From Roseburia sp. (lineage in GTDB: Bacteria > Bacillota > Clostridia > Christensenellales > Pumilibacteraceae): a stretch of DNA of 64,000 nt. The stretch spans positions 62,001 to 126,000 of the forward strand of contig JAMPDA010000001.1 in assembly GCA_023665905.1 (NCBI GenBank), read 5' to 3'. The position numbers were made by a program, and so were the translations under genes. This document shows, one piece after another, positions 1 through 9,188 of the stretch (position 1 is its first letter; each line of letters opens with the position of its first letter). The notes beneath the pieces were generated by a model. The model saw only the letters and a program-made list of their open reading frames with translations. It ran no database searches and had not been told where the DNA came from.

Positions 1-2175
1 GACAAGATGAAAGAGAAAAAGGGCGTGGAGTTCGACGTAGACCTCAACGCCGACGATCTCAAAACGCTCGCCAATCAGTTCAAGGCGGAGTACAAGAACC
101 AGCTCGGCAAAGATTTCCCCGACGATCCGAAGGAACAGCTCTTCGAGGCTATCAAAGCGGTTTTCCGTTCTTGGGACAACCCCCGTGCGAACATCTACCG
201 CATGGATCACGATATTCCGTATTCCTGGGGAACGGCCGTAAACGTTCAGATGATGGCGTTCGGCAACATGGGCAACGATTGCGGCACGGGCGTCGCGTTT
301 ACGCGCAATCCCGCGACCGGCGAAAAGGGCCTTATGGGCGAGTTCCTGATGAACGCGCAGGGCGAGGACGTCGTCGCCGGCGTTCGCACCCCTATGCCCA
401 TAGCCAAAATGGCGGAAGTTCTGCCCGATGTCTATAAGCAGTTCCTCGACGTGTGCAACACGCTCGAAAAACACTATCGCGATATGCAGGACATGGAGTT
501 CACCATCGAAAAGGGCAAGCTCTACATGCTCCAAACGCGCAACGGCAAGCGCACCGCCGCCGCCGCTATCAAGATCGCTTGCGATCTCATCGACGAAAAA
601 ATGATAACCGAGCAGGAAGCGCTCATGCAGATCGACGCGAAGTCGCTCGACATGCTGTTGCATCCGCAGTTCGATCCGCAGGCGCTCAAAGCCGCCGACA
701 AAAACAACGTCGTCGGTAAGGGCATAGCGGCATCTCCGGGCGCTGCCGCGGGAACTATAGTTTTCACCGCCGAAGACGCCGTCAAGGAAGGCAAAAACGG
801 CAAAAAAGTCATTCTCGTCCGTCTTGAAACAAGTCCCGAGGATATCGAGGGCATGAAGTTCGCTCAGGGCATACTTACCGTGCGCGGCGGACAGACTTCG
901 CACGCGGCGGTCGTTGCGCGCGGCATGGGAACTTGCTGTGTGTCCGGTTGCGGCGACATAAAAATGGACGAGGAGAACAAGAAGTTCACTCTCGCCGGCA
1001 AGGTCTATAAAGAGGGCGACGGAATTTCGCTCGACGGTTCCACCGGCAATATCTACGACTGCGTTATCCCCACGGTGCCCGCAGATCCCAGCTCCGGCTA
1101 CTTCGGAAGGATCATGGCGCTCGCGGATAAGTATAAGGCGCTCGGCGTTCGCACTAATGCGGATACTCCTAAGGACGCCAAGCAGGCCGCGGCGTTCGGC
1201 GCGCAGGGCATAGGTCTTTGCCGTACCGAGCACATGTTCTTCGACCCTGAGCGTATCGGCGCGTTCAGAGAGATGATCTGCTCCGACACGGTGGAAGAAA
1301 GAATAGCGGCGCTCGACAAGATCGAGCCGATGCAGCAAGCCGATTTCGAAGGACTTATGGAAGCGCTCGAGGGTCAGCCCGTCACTATCCGTTTCCTCGA
1401 TCCGCCGCTGCACGAGTTCGTCCCGACCGAAGAAGCGGATATCAAAGCGCTCGCTAAAGCTCAGAACAAGAGCGTCGCGCAGATAAAGCAGCTCATATCC
1501 GACTTGCACGAGTTCAACCCGATGATGGGTCATCGCGGCTGCCGTCTTACCGTAACGTATCCCGAGATCGCGGTCATGCAGACCAAGGCGATAATCAAAG
1601 CCGCCATCGCGGTTCAGAAGCGCCATGCCGATTGGAAAGTCGTTCCCGAGATCATGATACCGCTCGTAGGCGAAGTCAAAGAGCTCGCGTTCGTCAAAAA
1701 GACGGTCGTAGCGACCGCCGACGAGATAATCAAGGCCTCGGGCGTAGACCTCAAGTACGAAGTCGGAACGATGATAGAGATACCTCGCGCCGCGCTCACC
1801 GCGGACGACATCGCGGAGCAGGCGGAATTCTTCTGCTTCGGCACGAACGACCTCACGCAGATGACGTTCGGCTTCAGCCGCGACGACGCGGGCAAATTCC
1901 TGCCGCACTACTACAGCAACAAGATCTACGAGTCCGATCCGTTTGCAAGGCTCGACACCGTCGGCGTAGGCAAGCTCATGGACACGGCTGTCAAACTCGG
2001 CAAGAGCCGCAGAAAAGATTTGCATTGCGGCATCTGCGGAGAACACGGCGGCGATCCGTCCTCCATCGAGTTCTGTCACAATATCGGTCTTGACTACGTA
2101 TCGTGCTCGCCGTATCGCGTTCCGATCGCGCGTCTTGCCGCCGCTCAGGCAAACATCAAAAACCCGAGAAAGTAA
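1..2175 (+). CDS. ppdK: Pyruvate, phosphate dikinase (5' end outside window)
   Basis: Interconverts pyruvate, ATP and phosphate with phosphoenolpyruvate, AMP and pyrophosphate in the cytoplasm; in anaerobes it often works as a PPi-linked glycolytic enzyme. The frame is open from base 1, so the start lies upstream. About 724 residues are visible against roughly 875 for the family, so the first part of the ATP-grasp domain is missing. The swivelling phosphohistidine motif GGQTSHAAVVARGMG is present, with the catalytic His codon at 901-903. It is followed by the PEP/pyruvate TIM barrel with FGTNDLTQMTFGFSRDD and, near the end, CGICGEHGGDP carrying the catalytic Cys. The motifs leave little doubt. 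A terminator follows the stop codon, so this ends its transcription unit. Confidence 0.96.
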   Translation, partial: DKMKEKKGVEFDVDLNADDLKTLANQFKAEYKNQLGKDFPDDPKEQLFEAIKAVFRSWDNPRANIYRMDHDIPYSWGTAVNVQMMAFGNMGNDCGTGVAFTRNPATGEKGLMGEFLMNAQGEDVVAGVRTPMPIAKMAEVLPDVYKQFLDVCNTLEKHYRDMQDMEFTIEKGKLYMLQTRNGKRTAAAAIKIACDLIDEKMITEQEALMQIDAKSLDMLLHPQFDPQALKAADKNNVVGKGIAASPGAAAGTIVFTAEDAVKEGKNGKKVILVRLETSPEDIEGMKFAQGILTVRGGQTSHAAVVARGMGTCCVSGCGDIKMDEENKKFTLAGKVYKEGDGISLDGSTGNIYDCVIPTVPADPSSGYFGRIMALADKYKALGVRTNADTPKDAKQAAAFGAQGIGLCRTEHMFFDPERIGAFREMICSDTVEERIAALDKIEPMQQADFEGLMEALEGQPVTIRFLDPPLHEFVPTEEADIKALAKAQNKSVAQIKQLISDLHEFNPMMGHRGCRLTVTYPEIAVMQTKAIIKAAIAVQKRHADWKVVPEIMIPLVGEVKELAFVKKTVVATADEIIKASGVDLKYEVGTMIEIPRAALTADDIAEQAEFFCFGTNDLTQMTFGFSRDDAGKFLPHYYSNKIYESDPFARLDTVGVGKLMDTAVKLGKSRRKDLHCGICGEHGGDPSSIEFCHNIGLDYVSCSPYRVPIARLAAAQANIKNPRK

Positions 2176-2204
2176 AAAGCTATAATAAGCTGTAATTTCT
2201 TCAC

Positions 2205-2247
2205 AAAGCTGTCGCTGATGTAAAAAGGCGACGGCTTTGTTTTTTTA
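2205..2247 (+). terminator. Rho-independent terminator after ppdK
   Basis: AAAGCTGTCGC at 2205-2215 pairs with GCGACGGCTTT at 2228-2238 (11 bp, one T-G wobble) and is followed by a run of T at 2240-2246. It separates ppdK from the SPFH operon. Confidence 0.85.
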
Positions 2248-2290
2248 TATTTATATGTGATAATATTTTCGTAAATCACGTTCAAAACGC

Positions 2291-2319
2291 TTGACAACGA
2301 CGGGCGTTGCAGTTATAAT
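2291..2319 (+). promoter_or_regulatory. Consensus sigma-A promoter of the SPFH/RHH operon
   Basis: TTGACA at 2291-2296, a 17-base spacer and TATAAT at 2314-2319: a perfect consensus pair. The transcription start is expected near 2326, inside the palindrome described next. Confidence 0.9.
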
Positions 2320-2324
2320 ATCAG

Positions 2325-2343
2325 TGATATCAATTTGATATCA
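2325..2343 (+). promoter_or_regulatory. Perfect palindrome at the start site, operator-like
   Basis: TGATATCAA-T-TTGATATCA is a 9-1-9 perfect inverted repeat lying five bases after the -10 box, over the expected start of transcription. The operon's second gene encodes a ribbon-helix-helix protein, so an autoregulatory operator is the simplest reading. This is inference from position and symmetry. Confidence 0.55.
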
Positions 2344-2365
2344 AAATAAATCACAAGAGGTGTGT

Positions 2366-3352
2366 ATGAACATCAAAGAAAGGGAACTGAAACCCAAAAG
2401 CGGTTGGATAGGCGTTATCATTTCCGCGTTGCTCGTCTGCGGCGGCATAGCGCTGATGATAGTCGGATTTGTGCTTGCAAGCAGTCCGGACGGGGAGAGC
2501 ATAGATCATGCCGAATACACCGCGCTGTCTGCCGTCGGCATATTGATGACGATAGTCGGCGCGATAATTCCGGCAGGCTGCAAAATGCTCGCGCCCGGCG
2601 AGGCGTATGTATTGACGCTTTTCGGAAAATATCACGGTACGGTAAAGCGCGAGGGCTTTTGGTTCGTAAACCCGTTTTGCATAGCTGTCAATCCGGCATA
2701 CGTAAAAGCGGTGCAGTCGGCGGCAAAAGATAAAAACATGGCGGCGATGGGCAATGCGATAGGCAAGAAGCTTAGCATAAAGTCCATGACGCTCAATAAC
2801 GAAAAGCAAAAGGTCAACGACGAGGACGGCAACCCCATAGAGATAAGCGTCGTTGTAATATGGCGCATAGTCGATACGGCAAAAGCGGTGTTCGCGGTGG
2901 ATAATTACTCTACGTTTATATCCACTCAGTGCGACAGCGCCATACGTCAGGTCGCGCGGCAGTACCCGTACGATGTCAGCAGCGACGGCGACGAAAAGTC
3001 GCTTCGCGGATCGTCCAACGAAATAGCGAACGTTCTCAAAGAGGAGTTGCAGTCGCGAGTGAACGACGCCGGTCTGGAAATTTTGGAAGCGCGCATAAAC
3101 AATCTTGCATATGCCACCGAAATAGCTTCCGCTATGCTTCAGCGTCAGCAGGCTTCCGCCGTCATCGCCGCGCGGCAGAAGATAGTGGACGGCGCGGTGT
3201 CCATGGTGGAAATGGCGCTCAAAAAGCTGTCCGAAAACAAGATAGTCGAGCTGGACGACGAGCGCAAGGCGGCAATGGTGTCCAATCTGCTCGTTATACT
3301 GTGCGGCAATCGCGACGCGCAGCCTGTAGTCAACAGCGGCTCGATCTACTGA
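2366..3352 (+). CDS. SPFH/Band 7 domain membrane protein
   Basis: A 328-residue membrane-anchored protein of the SPFH (stomatin/prohibitin/flotillin) superfamily, which forms oligomeric assemblies at the inner face of the membrane. Two hydrophobic segments (about residues 15-40 and 53-75) are followed by [20 protein letters not shown] and an NPF turn, typical of the start of an SPFH domain, then a long helical region rich in Ala, Gln and Glu up to about residue 300. ATG 2366 is chosen because AAGAGG lies five bases upstream; an in-frame GTG at 2360 would overlap that site. The next gene follows after four bases. The molecular role of this subfamily is not clear from sequence. Confidence 0.85.
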   Translation: MNIKERELKPKSGWIGVIISALLVCGGIALMIVGFVLASSPDGESIDHAEYTALSAVGILMTIVGAIIPAGCKMLAPGEAYVLTLFGKYHGTVKREGFWFVNPFCIAVNPAYVKAVQSAAKDKNMAAMGNAIGKKLSIKSMTLNNEKQKVNDEDGNPIEISVVVIWRIVDTAKAVFAVDNYSTFISTQCDSAIRQVARQYPYDVSSDGDEKSLRGSSNEIANVLKEELQSRVNDAGLEILEARINNLAYATEIASAMLQRQQASAVIAARQKIVDGAVSMVEMALKKLSENKIVELDDERKAAMVSNLLVILCGNRDAQPVVNSGSIY

Positions 3353-3356
3353 CCGT

Positions 3357-3533
3357 ATGGAAAAGGACGGAAAAAAACAGTTGCCGCTTCGCATTTCCTC
3401 GGCGCTCTATGCGGAACTCGAAAGATGGGCGGAAGACGAATTCCGATCCGTCAACGGGCAGATAGAGTATTTGCTCAACGAATGTGTAAAGAAAAGGCGA
3501 AAAAAGAATGCCGACGACATTGCCGAAAGGTAG
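3357..3533 (+). CDS. Arc/MetJ-type ribbon-helix-helix DNA-binding protein
   Basis: A 58-residue protein. The segment [20 protein letters not shown] reads as the beta strand and first helix of a ribbon-helix-helix fold (alternating L-L-I, then an amphipathic helix), and [12 protein letters not shown] fits the second helix with the usual turn. The C-terminus is strongly basic. It starts four bases after the SPFH stop codon, so the two are co-transcribed and probably coupled. RHH proteins usually bind operators as dimers of dimers; the palindrome at the promoter of this operon is a candidate site. The 3' end of the gene forms the left arm of the terminator. Confidence 0.75.
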   Translation: MEKDGKKQLPLRISSALYAELERWAEDEFRSVNGQIEYLLNECVKKRRKKNADDIAER

Positions 3534-3550
3534 TGCCGTCGGCGTTTTGC
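3507..3550 (+). terminator. Terminator overlapping the end of the RHH gene
   Basis: An 18-base arm at 3507-3524 pairs with 3529-3546 at 17 of 18 positions (counting G-T pairs), closed by a GAAA tetraloop and followed by a short T run. The stop codon at 3531-3533 lies in the right arm, so translation to the stop codon would compete with folding. Confidence 0.8.
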
Positions 3551-3593
3551 GCAAGTAAACGATTTTCGACCGTGATATTTTTTCGATAATGCC

Positions 3594-3622
3594 TTGACAA
3601 ATTCGCCGTTCGATGTTATAAT
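3594..3622 (+). promoter_or_regulatory. Consensus promoter of dgt-dnaG-rpoD
   Basis: TTGACA at 3594-3599, a 17-base spacer and TATAAT at 3617-3622. The start near 3629 rules out the in-frame ATG at 3625 as the dgt start codon. Confidence 0.9.
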
Positions 3623-3660
3623 GCATGCTATATAAGTGTATGCTTGGGAAAGTAGGCTCA

Positions 3661-4653
3661 ATGGACTATAAAACGATTACATACGAGTATCAAGATAAAT
3701 ACTTATCGCCGTATGCGTGTAAGGATGCCGACTGCAAAGGTCGGCTTCGTCCTGTCGAGCCGTGTCCCATGCGCACCGAATTTCAGCGCGACCGCGACAG
3801 GATAATTCACAGTAAGGCATTTCGGCGGTTAAAGCACAAGACGCAGGTGTTCTTGTCGCCGGAGGGCGATCATTACAGGACAAGGCTCACGCACACGCTC
3901 GAAGTCAGCCAGATAGCGCGCACGATAGCGCGGTGTTTGCGTCTAAACGAGGATCTTGCGGAAGCGATCGCACTCGGTCACGACCTCGGGCACACGCCGT
4001 ACGGTCATGCCGGCGAGCGCGCGCTCGGCAAGTTTACGCGGTTTGCGCACAACGAGCAGAGCTTGCGCATGGTCGATCGAATAGAAAACGACGGCAAGGG
4101 CATGAATCTTACGTACGAAGTGCGCGACGGCATACTCAACCACACGGGCGGCGGAACGCCGTTTACGCTCGAAGGCAAAGTGGTTGCGATAGCGGACAAG
4201 ATAGCTTACATAAATCACGATATAGACGACGCGGTGCGCGGCGGAGTTATTGCGGCAAGCGATATCCCCAAGCGATTTACGTCGCTTTTCGGCGACACGC
4301 ACTCCAAGCGAATATCGTCGATGATCGCTGATATAATAAGCGAAAGTTATGGGAAAAATACCGTAACGCAGTCGCCCGAATACGCGCAAGGCATGGCGGA
4401 GCTTCGGTCTTATATGTTCGACACCGTGTACACGTCGCCGCTTGCCAAGTCGGAGGAAGTAAAGGCGATAAAAATGATAGAATATCTGTATCGGTACTAT
4501 TTCGAGAACGAAAGCGAGCTGCCCGAGCAGTTCAAGTACGATACGGAGCCGTTGGAGCGTCGTGTGTGCGATTACATTTCCACGATGTCCGACACTTACG
4601 CCGTGCGCATATTCGAAAGCCTAACGGTGCCGCAGAGCTGGTCAAAGCTTTAA
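3661..4653 (+). CDS. dgt: Deoxyguanosinetriphosphate triphosphohydrolase family protein
   Basis: Hydrolyses dGTP (family members also take other dNTPs) to the nucleoside and tripolyphosphate, controlling dNTP pools. The HD-domain signature is clear: IHSKAFRRLKHKTQVF, GDHYRTRLTHTLEVSQ and GHDLGHTPYGHAGE supply the metal-binding His and Asp residues, with a further Asp in ADKIAYINHDIDD. At 330 residues it is the shorter form common in Clostridia. ATG 3661 is chosen because AGTAGG lies just upstream; ATG 3640 is possible. It sits directly before dnaG, a usual arrangement in Firmicutes that links dNTP control to replication. Confidence 0.92.
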   Translation: MDYKTITYEYQDKYLSPYACKDADCKGRLRPVEPCPMRTEFQRDRDRIIHSKAFRRLKHKTQVFLSPEGDHYRTRLTHTLEVSQIARTIARCLRLNEDLAEAIALGHDLGHTPYGHAGERALGKFTRFAHNEQSLRMVDRIENDGKGMNLTYEVRDGILNHTGGGTPFTLEGKVVAIADKIAYINHDIDDAVRGGVIAASDIPKRFTSLFGDTHSKRISSMIADIISESYGKNTVTQSPEYAQGMAELRSYMFDTVYTSPLAKSEEVKAIKMIEYLYRYYFENESELPEQFKYDTEPLERRVCDYISTMSDTYAVRIFESLTVPQSWSKL

Positions 4654-4686
4654 CGGTCGACATTCGGCGCCGTATCAAGGAGTTTT

Positions 4687-6453
4687 GTGGATAGGGAGTT
4701 TTCCGACTTTATTTCCAATGTTCTCGACAGGACGGATATCGTTTCGCTGATATCGCGTTACGTCAAGCTGGAGCGCAAGGGGAATACCCATTGGGCTTGT
4801 TGTCCGTTCCACGGCGAAACGCAACCGTCGTTCGCGGTGAACGAGGGCAAGCAATTTTTTCACTGCTTCGGCTGTAAAGAGAGCGGAAACGCGATCTCCT
4901 TCCTCATGAAGATCGAAAATATCGAGTTCATCGACGCGCTCAAAATGCTCGCGGAGCAAGCAGGTCTCGAAATGCCCAAGCGCAGCGGTTCTTACAAGAG
5001 CGGCTATGACAAGAAGGAACGCGAAGCGCTGTACGCGCTTATGCGCGACGCGGCGCGGCACTATCACGAAAACCTGTCGTCGCCGCGCGCCCGAGTGTTC
5101 AATGAATATCTCGAGGAGCGCAAGCTGACGCAGTCGGTGGTGCGCCGGTTCGGTTTGGGCGCGAGCCTCGATTTTACGGAAATGCTCGACTATTTGCGCT
5201 CCAAAGGCTACTCGTACGAGCAGATCCACGCCGCAGGCATTGCGGAAACCAAGGACGGCAGGGCGTACGACGTTTTCGGCAAGCGCCTGATGTATCCGAT
5301 AATCGACAATATAAACAATGTCGTCGGGTTCGGCGGCAGAACGCTCGAAAAAGACGTGCATTTCGCCAAGTATCGCAACAGTTCGCAGACCGAGATCTTC
5401 GATAAATCAAAGATAATCTACGGCATAAACCTACTCAAAAAGCGCAAAAGCGTCAAGCCTATCGACTACGTGATCATGACCGAAGGGTACATGGACGTCA
5501 TAGCGCTGCACAAAGCCGGCTTCGACACCGCCGTCGCTTCCATGGGAACGGCGCTTACGGTCAAGCAGGCGCGACAGCTCAAGATATACAGCGACATTGT
5601 GTACATCAGTTACGACGGCGACACCGCAGGACAAAAAGCCACAATGCGCGGGCTGGACATACTGCGCGAAACAGGGCTTACAGTAAAGGTGGTGCGCCTG
5701 CCGGACGGGTTAGACCCCGACGATGTGATAAAGCGCGACGGCGCGCAAGGCTATCAAAAGCTGCTGGACGAAGCCGTGCCGCTCACGGCGTATAAGATAG
5801 ACGTACTGCTGTCCAAACACGATCTCGGCGATCCCGATCAAAAGGCGCAGTTCGCCATAGAAAGCACAAAGGTCGTCACGGCGCTCGACAATCCCGTCGA
5901 GCAGGAACAGTATCTTTCGTATATTTCGGAGCGCACGGGATTTTCCATCGAGGCGCTGAAAAGGCAGGCGGATTTTGTGAGGTCCGCCAAGCCGATCGAA
6001 AGTCGCGACCGCGCAGCCGCCGAGCAACCCGTCGTTTCTATCGCGTCCGAGTACGACCCGACCGTCAAGTTTTTTCTCGCAAGTCTTGTGCAGGCGCGCG
6101 AATACGTGTACTACGACAAAAACATTTCCGACGCCTTGCCCGACGAACTGTCCAAAAAGCTGTATTCGATATGTCGCGACAACCGTGACAGCGCCAATCT
6201 TCCGGCGATCTTGCTGAGCGAGTTCGACGGCGACGGCAAGCGCGTTTTGGACGAGCTGTTCGATTACGAGTTCCTGCCCTGCGACGAAAAAGCGCGTTTT
6301 GCCGAGGCGGAGCGCGAGCTGTACAGGCGCACGCTCGTCGCCGAGAGTAAACGGCTCGTGTCGATGTACGGGTCGGATAAAGACGACGGCATACTGCGCA
6401 AGCTGAACGAAATAAATTTGGAGCTTGCCAAATTCCCCAAATACCGCAATTAG
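4687..6453 (+). CDS. dnaG: DNA primase
   Basis: Synthesises RNA primers at the replication fork in partnership with the DnaB-type helicase. Domain order: CHC2 zinc finger near residues 38-64 (CCPFH and HCFGC), the RNA polymerase-like catalytic core, and a Toprim segment with MTEGYMDVIALHKAG and SYDGDTAGQKA providing the acidic metal ligands. The C-terminal part is helical as expected for helicase binding. Length 588 is normal. The start is GTG 4687 with AAGGAG at 4676-4681. It stands between dgt and rpoD, as in the classic macromolecular-synthesis operon of Gram-positive bacteria. Confidence 0.97.
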   Translation: MDREFSDFISNVLDRTDIVSLISRYVKLERKGNTHWACCPFHGETQPSFAVNEGKQFFHCFGCKESGNAISFLMKIENIEFIDALKMLAEQAGLEMPKRSGSYKSGYDKKEREALYALMRDAARHYHENLSSPRARVFNEYLEERKLTQSVVRRFGLGASLDFTEMLDYLRSKGYSYEQIHAAGIAETKDGRAYDVFGKRLMYPIIDNINNVVGFGGRTLEKDVHFAKYRNSSQTEIFDKSKIIYGINLLKKRKSVKPIDYVIMTEGYMDVIALHKAGFDTAVASMGTALTVKQARQLKIYSDIVYISYDGDTAGQKATMRGLDILRETGLTVKVVRLPDGLDPDDVIKRDGAQGYQKLLDEAVPLTAYKIDVLLSKHDLGDPDQKAQFAIESTKVVTALDNPVEQEQYLSYISERTGFSIEALKRQADFVRSAKPIESRDRAAAEQPVVSIASEYDPTVKFFLASLVQAREYVYYDKNISDALPDELSKKLYSICRDNRDSANLPAILLSEFDGDGKRVLDELFDYEFLPCDEKARFAEAERELYRRTLVAESKRLVSMYGSDKDDGILRKLNEINLELAKFPKYRN

Positions 6454-6476
6454 GAGTCAATCTCAAGGAGTAACAC

Positions 6477-7802
6477 ATGAAAGACAAGAAAAAAGAGAAC
6501 GCGATCGTCACGGCTGCGGAGCAGCCCGAGCTTGTGCCTACGGCATACGCGCCGTCGGACAATATCGGCGCGGCGCTCGACGAGCTGCTGCAGTCCGCCA
6601 AAGCGTCGGGCGGAATAGAATACAACCTGCTTTTGGAAAAGCTCGTTTCGCTCGCCGCCGGCGCGAACGATATGGACTATGCGCTCAAGCTGTTCGAGGA
6701 TAACGGCATAAGCATACTCAAGGACGGCGTAAAAGCGCCCATACTTACTTCCAAAATGCAGTCCGTCTTGTCTAAGCTCATCTCGCTCGGCAAAACTCGC
6801 GGCTCGCTCGCGAACGTCGAGATCGGCGAAAAACTCACGCTCGAGTGCGGCGCGGACGCGCAGCAGCTCGAGGAAGCGACGCGCATAATCATCGAGAGCG
6901 GCATAGAAATAACCGACGGGCAGGTGAAGCGCGCGGAGCTTAAGAGCATAGACACTATGCTCGGCGAGATAAATACCGACGACCCCGTAAAGGTGTTTTT
7001 AAAGGACATCGGAAGGATACCGCTCTTGACGGCGGACGAGGAAACTCAGCTCGCCAAACTGATGTCCGACGGCGATCAGGACGCAAAGACCAAGCTTACG
7101 GAGGCAAACCTGCGTCTTGTCGTCGCTATCGCAAAGCGCTATGTCGGGCGCGGCATGCAGCTTTTGGACTTGATACAGGAGGGCAACCTCGGCTTGATGA
7201 AAGCCGTGGAAAAGTTCGATTACACAAAGGGCTTCAGGTTTTCCACGTATGCGACCTGGTGGATCCGCCAAGCGATAACTCGCGCCATAGCGGATCAGGC
7301 GCGCACGATCCGTATTCCCGTGCACATGGTGGAAACTATCAACAAGCTTTCGCGCACCAACAGACTACTCGTGCAGCGGCTCGGCCGCGATCCCACGCCC
7401 GAGGAGATAGCCGAAGAAATGGGCTTGCCCGTGGACCGCGTCATAGAGATACAGCGCATAAGTCAGGACCCCGTGTCGCTGGAAATGCCCGTCGGCGAAG
7501 AAGAGGACAGCCATCTCGGCGACTTTTTGGAGGACGAAAAGTCCAAAGCGCCGCAGGACTTTGCGGAAGCAGGCATGCTGCGCGAGCAGCTTGCGGCGGT
7601 GCTCAATACGCTTACGCCGCGCGAAGAAATGGTCATACGCCTGCGCTATGGGCTTGACGACGCGCATCCGCGCACGCTCGAGGATGTGGGCAAAGAATTC
7701 GGCGTCACGCGCGAGCGCATACGCCAGATAGAAGCAAAAGCGCTCAGAAAACTGCGTCATCCCAACAGGTCGAAGCGCCTAAAGGACTTCACCGACAGAT
7801 GA
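6477..7802 (+). CDS. rpoD: Primary sigma factor (SigA/RpoD)
   Basis: Directs RNA polymerase to housekeeping promoters such as the consensus pairs in this window. Region 2 is recognisable by [20 protein letters not shown] and [20 protein letters not shown], and region 4 by [19 protein letters not shown] near the C-terminus. The 441-residue protein is longer than B. subtilis SigA because the N-terminus holds two successive segments (about residues 33-84 and 95-148) that both look like sigma region 1.1, each ending in an NGISILKD or SGIEITD motif. ATG 6477 has AAGGAG six bases upstream. The stop codon overlaps the trmK start. Confidence 0.96.
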   Translation: MKDKKKENAIVTAAEQPELVPTAYAPSDNIGAALDELLQSAKASGGIEYNLLLEKLVSLAAGANDMDYALKLFEDNGISILKDGVKAPILTSKMQSVLSKLISLGKTRGSLANVEIGEKLTLECGADAQQLEEATRIIIESGIEITDGQVKRAELKSIDTMLGEINTDDPVKVFLKDIGRIPLLTADEETQLAKLMSDGDQDAKTKLTEANLRLVVAIAKRYVGRGMQLLDLIQEGNLGLMKAVEKFDYTKGFRFSTYATWWIRQAITRAIADQARTIRIPVHMVETINKLSRTNRLLVQRLGRDPTPEEIAEEMGLPVDRVIEIQRISQDPVSLEMPVGEEEDSHLGDFLEDEKSKAPQDFAEAGMLREQLAAVLNTLTPREEMVIRLRYGLDDAHPRTLEDVGKEFGVTRERIRQIEAKALRKLRHPNRSKRLKDFTDR

Positions 7803-8419
7803 CCGAGCGCCTGGACGCTTTGATGTCGCTTGTCGAGCGCGCCGATGTGATAGCCGATGTGGGCTGCGATCACGGCTTGATAGCCAAGCGGTGCGCAGAC
7901 ACGGGCATCGCCAAGCGCGTGATAGCGTCGGACATAAGCGAAAAGTGCTTGGAAAAAGCTCGCAGGAACGCTCGCGGTTCGGACAATATCGAATTTATCT
8001 GCGCGGACGGACTTAAATACGAGTGCGACGAAGCGGTCATTGCCGGCATGGGCGGCTTGCTTATCTGCAAGATACTCGGCGAGGCGTCATGCAAACCCAA
8101 AACATTGGTGCTCTGTCCGCACCGCGACGCGGACAGCGTGCGCAAAGCTGTGATCGACATGGGCTATACCGTAGACAGCGACCGTATGATAAAAGAGCGC
8201 GGAAAATTCTATTCGATAATGCGCGCAAGGCTGTGCGAAACGCGTCAAGCGTTGAGTGAATTGCAGTTGCATTTCGGAGTGTACTGCGACGAAAAGGACG
8301 ATACGCTCCGCGAATACCTAAGCAGACTTTACAATACGTATATGCGCGCGCCGACGAGCAACGGCGAAAAGCTGAGGCTCGTAAAAGCGGCTCTGACCGC
8401 TCAGGGCGTAGCGCTGTGA
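7799..8419 (+). CDS. trmK: tRNA (adenine-22-N1)-methyltransferase
   Basis: Uses S-adenosylmethionine to methylate N1 of A22 in tRNA. The Rossmann motif [16 protein letters not shown] lies near residues 18-32, followed by [18 protein letters not shown] and [15 protein letters not shown], which are characteristic of the TrmK/YqfN family. Length 206 is slightly short (about 230 usual) with a trimmed C-terminal coiled coil. The ATG overlaps the rpoD stop codon by four bases, and trmK directly after sigA is the usual order in Bacillus and many Clostridia. Confidence 0.9.
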   Translation: MTERLDALMSLVERADVIADVGCDHGLIAKRCADTGIAKRVIASDISEKCLEKARRNARGSDNIEFICADGLKYECDEAVIAGMGGLLICKILGEASCKPKTLVLCPHRDADSVRKAVIDMGYTVDSDRMIKERGKFYSIMRARLCETRQALSELQLHFGVYCDEKDDTLREYLSRLYNTYMRAPTSNGEKLRLVKAALTAQGVAL

Positions 8420-8443
8420 CATAAAACAAAAAAGGAGACCATT

Positions 8444-9175
8444 ATGGACGAAAACGTAAAGCAAAATTTCCTCAATCTCATCAAATATCAGCAGAAGGAT
8501 ATCGAGCTGAGAAAGCTCAACGCCTTGCTCGAACGCGATAATGCGCTCGCGAGCATGAACAGCAATAAAAAGGCGTTCAACGACGCGAAGCAGGCGATTT
8601 CCGACAGCGAGCAGAACGCGAGCGGAATAATCGACGCTTACGGCGATCTGAAAAAGTACGTGGACGACAACGAAGCGGTGCTCGCCGAGCTCGAAAATTC
8701 GGAAGCGGAGAGCGAGGATGAGTTGGAAGCGCGCGTCAAAAAGCTCGACGCGCTCAAGTCCAAATTCACGTCTGCGGACAGAAAAGCTCGCGACCTCGAC
8801 GAGCGCTCCAAAAAGGTGTGTCAGACGCGTCTTGATGCCATAAAATCGGGCAATGCCGCCAAGCAGAAGTTCAACGAAGCAAAGGAAAAGCACGGCGCGC
8901 TCGTAAATTCCAAAGCCGGCGAGCTGAACAAGCTGAAGTCGGAGTTGGACGCCATGCGCCCGTTGCTCGACGAAACATTTTACGCGGAATATCAAAAGCT
9001 CGTGGACGAGAACAAGTTTCCGCCCGTGGTGCAGGCGAGCGGCGACGAAAAAAAGAGCTTGTTTAACTGCGGCGGTTGCGGTCTTGCGCTTCCGCAGCAG
9101 GGCAACACCTTTCTTAAGGACAAGGGCTGGTGTCGGTGCGATAACTGCCGCAGAATAATCGTGCGTATTAAGTAA
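8444..9175 (+). CDS. Coiled-coil protein with C4 zinc ribbon (COG1579-like)
   Basis: A 243-residue protein: about 190 residues of charged coiled coil, then a C-terminal C4 zinc ribbon (CGGCG near residue 205 and CRCDNC near residue 234). This architecture matches the COG1579 family, described as predicted nucleic-acid-binding and often found next to trmK/rpoD in Firmicutes. The ribosome site AAAGGAG at 8430-8436 precedes ATG 8444. The role in the cell cannot be assigned from sequence. Confidence 0.8.
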   Translation: MDENVKQNFLNLIKYQQKDIELRKLNALLERDNALASMNSNKKAFNDAKQAISDSEQNASGIIDAYGDLKKYVDDNEAVLAELENSEAESEDELEARVKKLDALKSKFTSADRKARDLDERSKKVCQTRLDAIKSGNAAKQKFNEAKEKHGALVNSKAGELNKLKSELDAMRPLLDETFYAEYQKLVDENKFPPVVQASGDEKKSLFNCGGCGLALPQQGNTFLKDKGWCRCDNCRRIIVRIK

Positions 9176-9188
9176 CGGGAGCGCTGCC

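Noticed and set aside
3625..3660. Upstream ATG starts for dgt at 3625 and 3640
   Set aside because: 3625 is upstream of the expected transcription start; 3640 lacks a ribosome site, while 3661 has one.
3943..4389. Long antisense frames inside dgt, dnaG, smc, ftsY, ffh and other housekeeping genes
   Set aside because: GC-rich codon use produces long antisense frames; none has motifs or ribosome sites, and the sense genes are certain.
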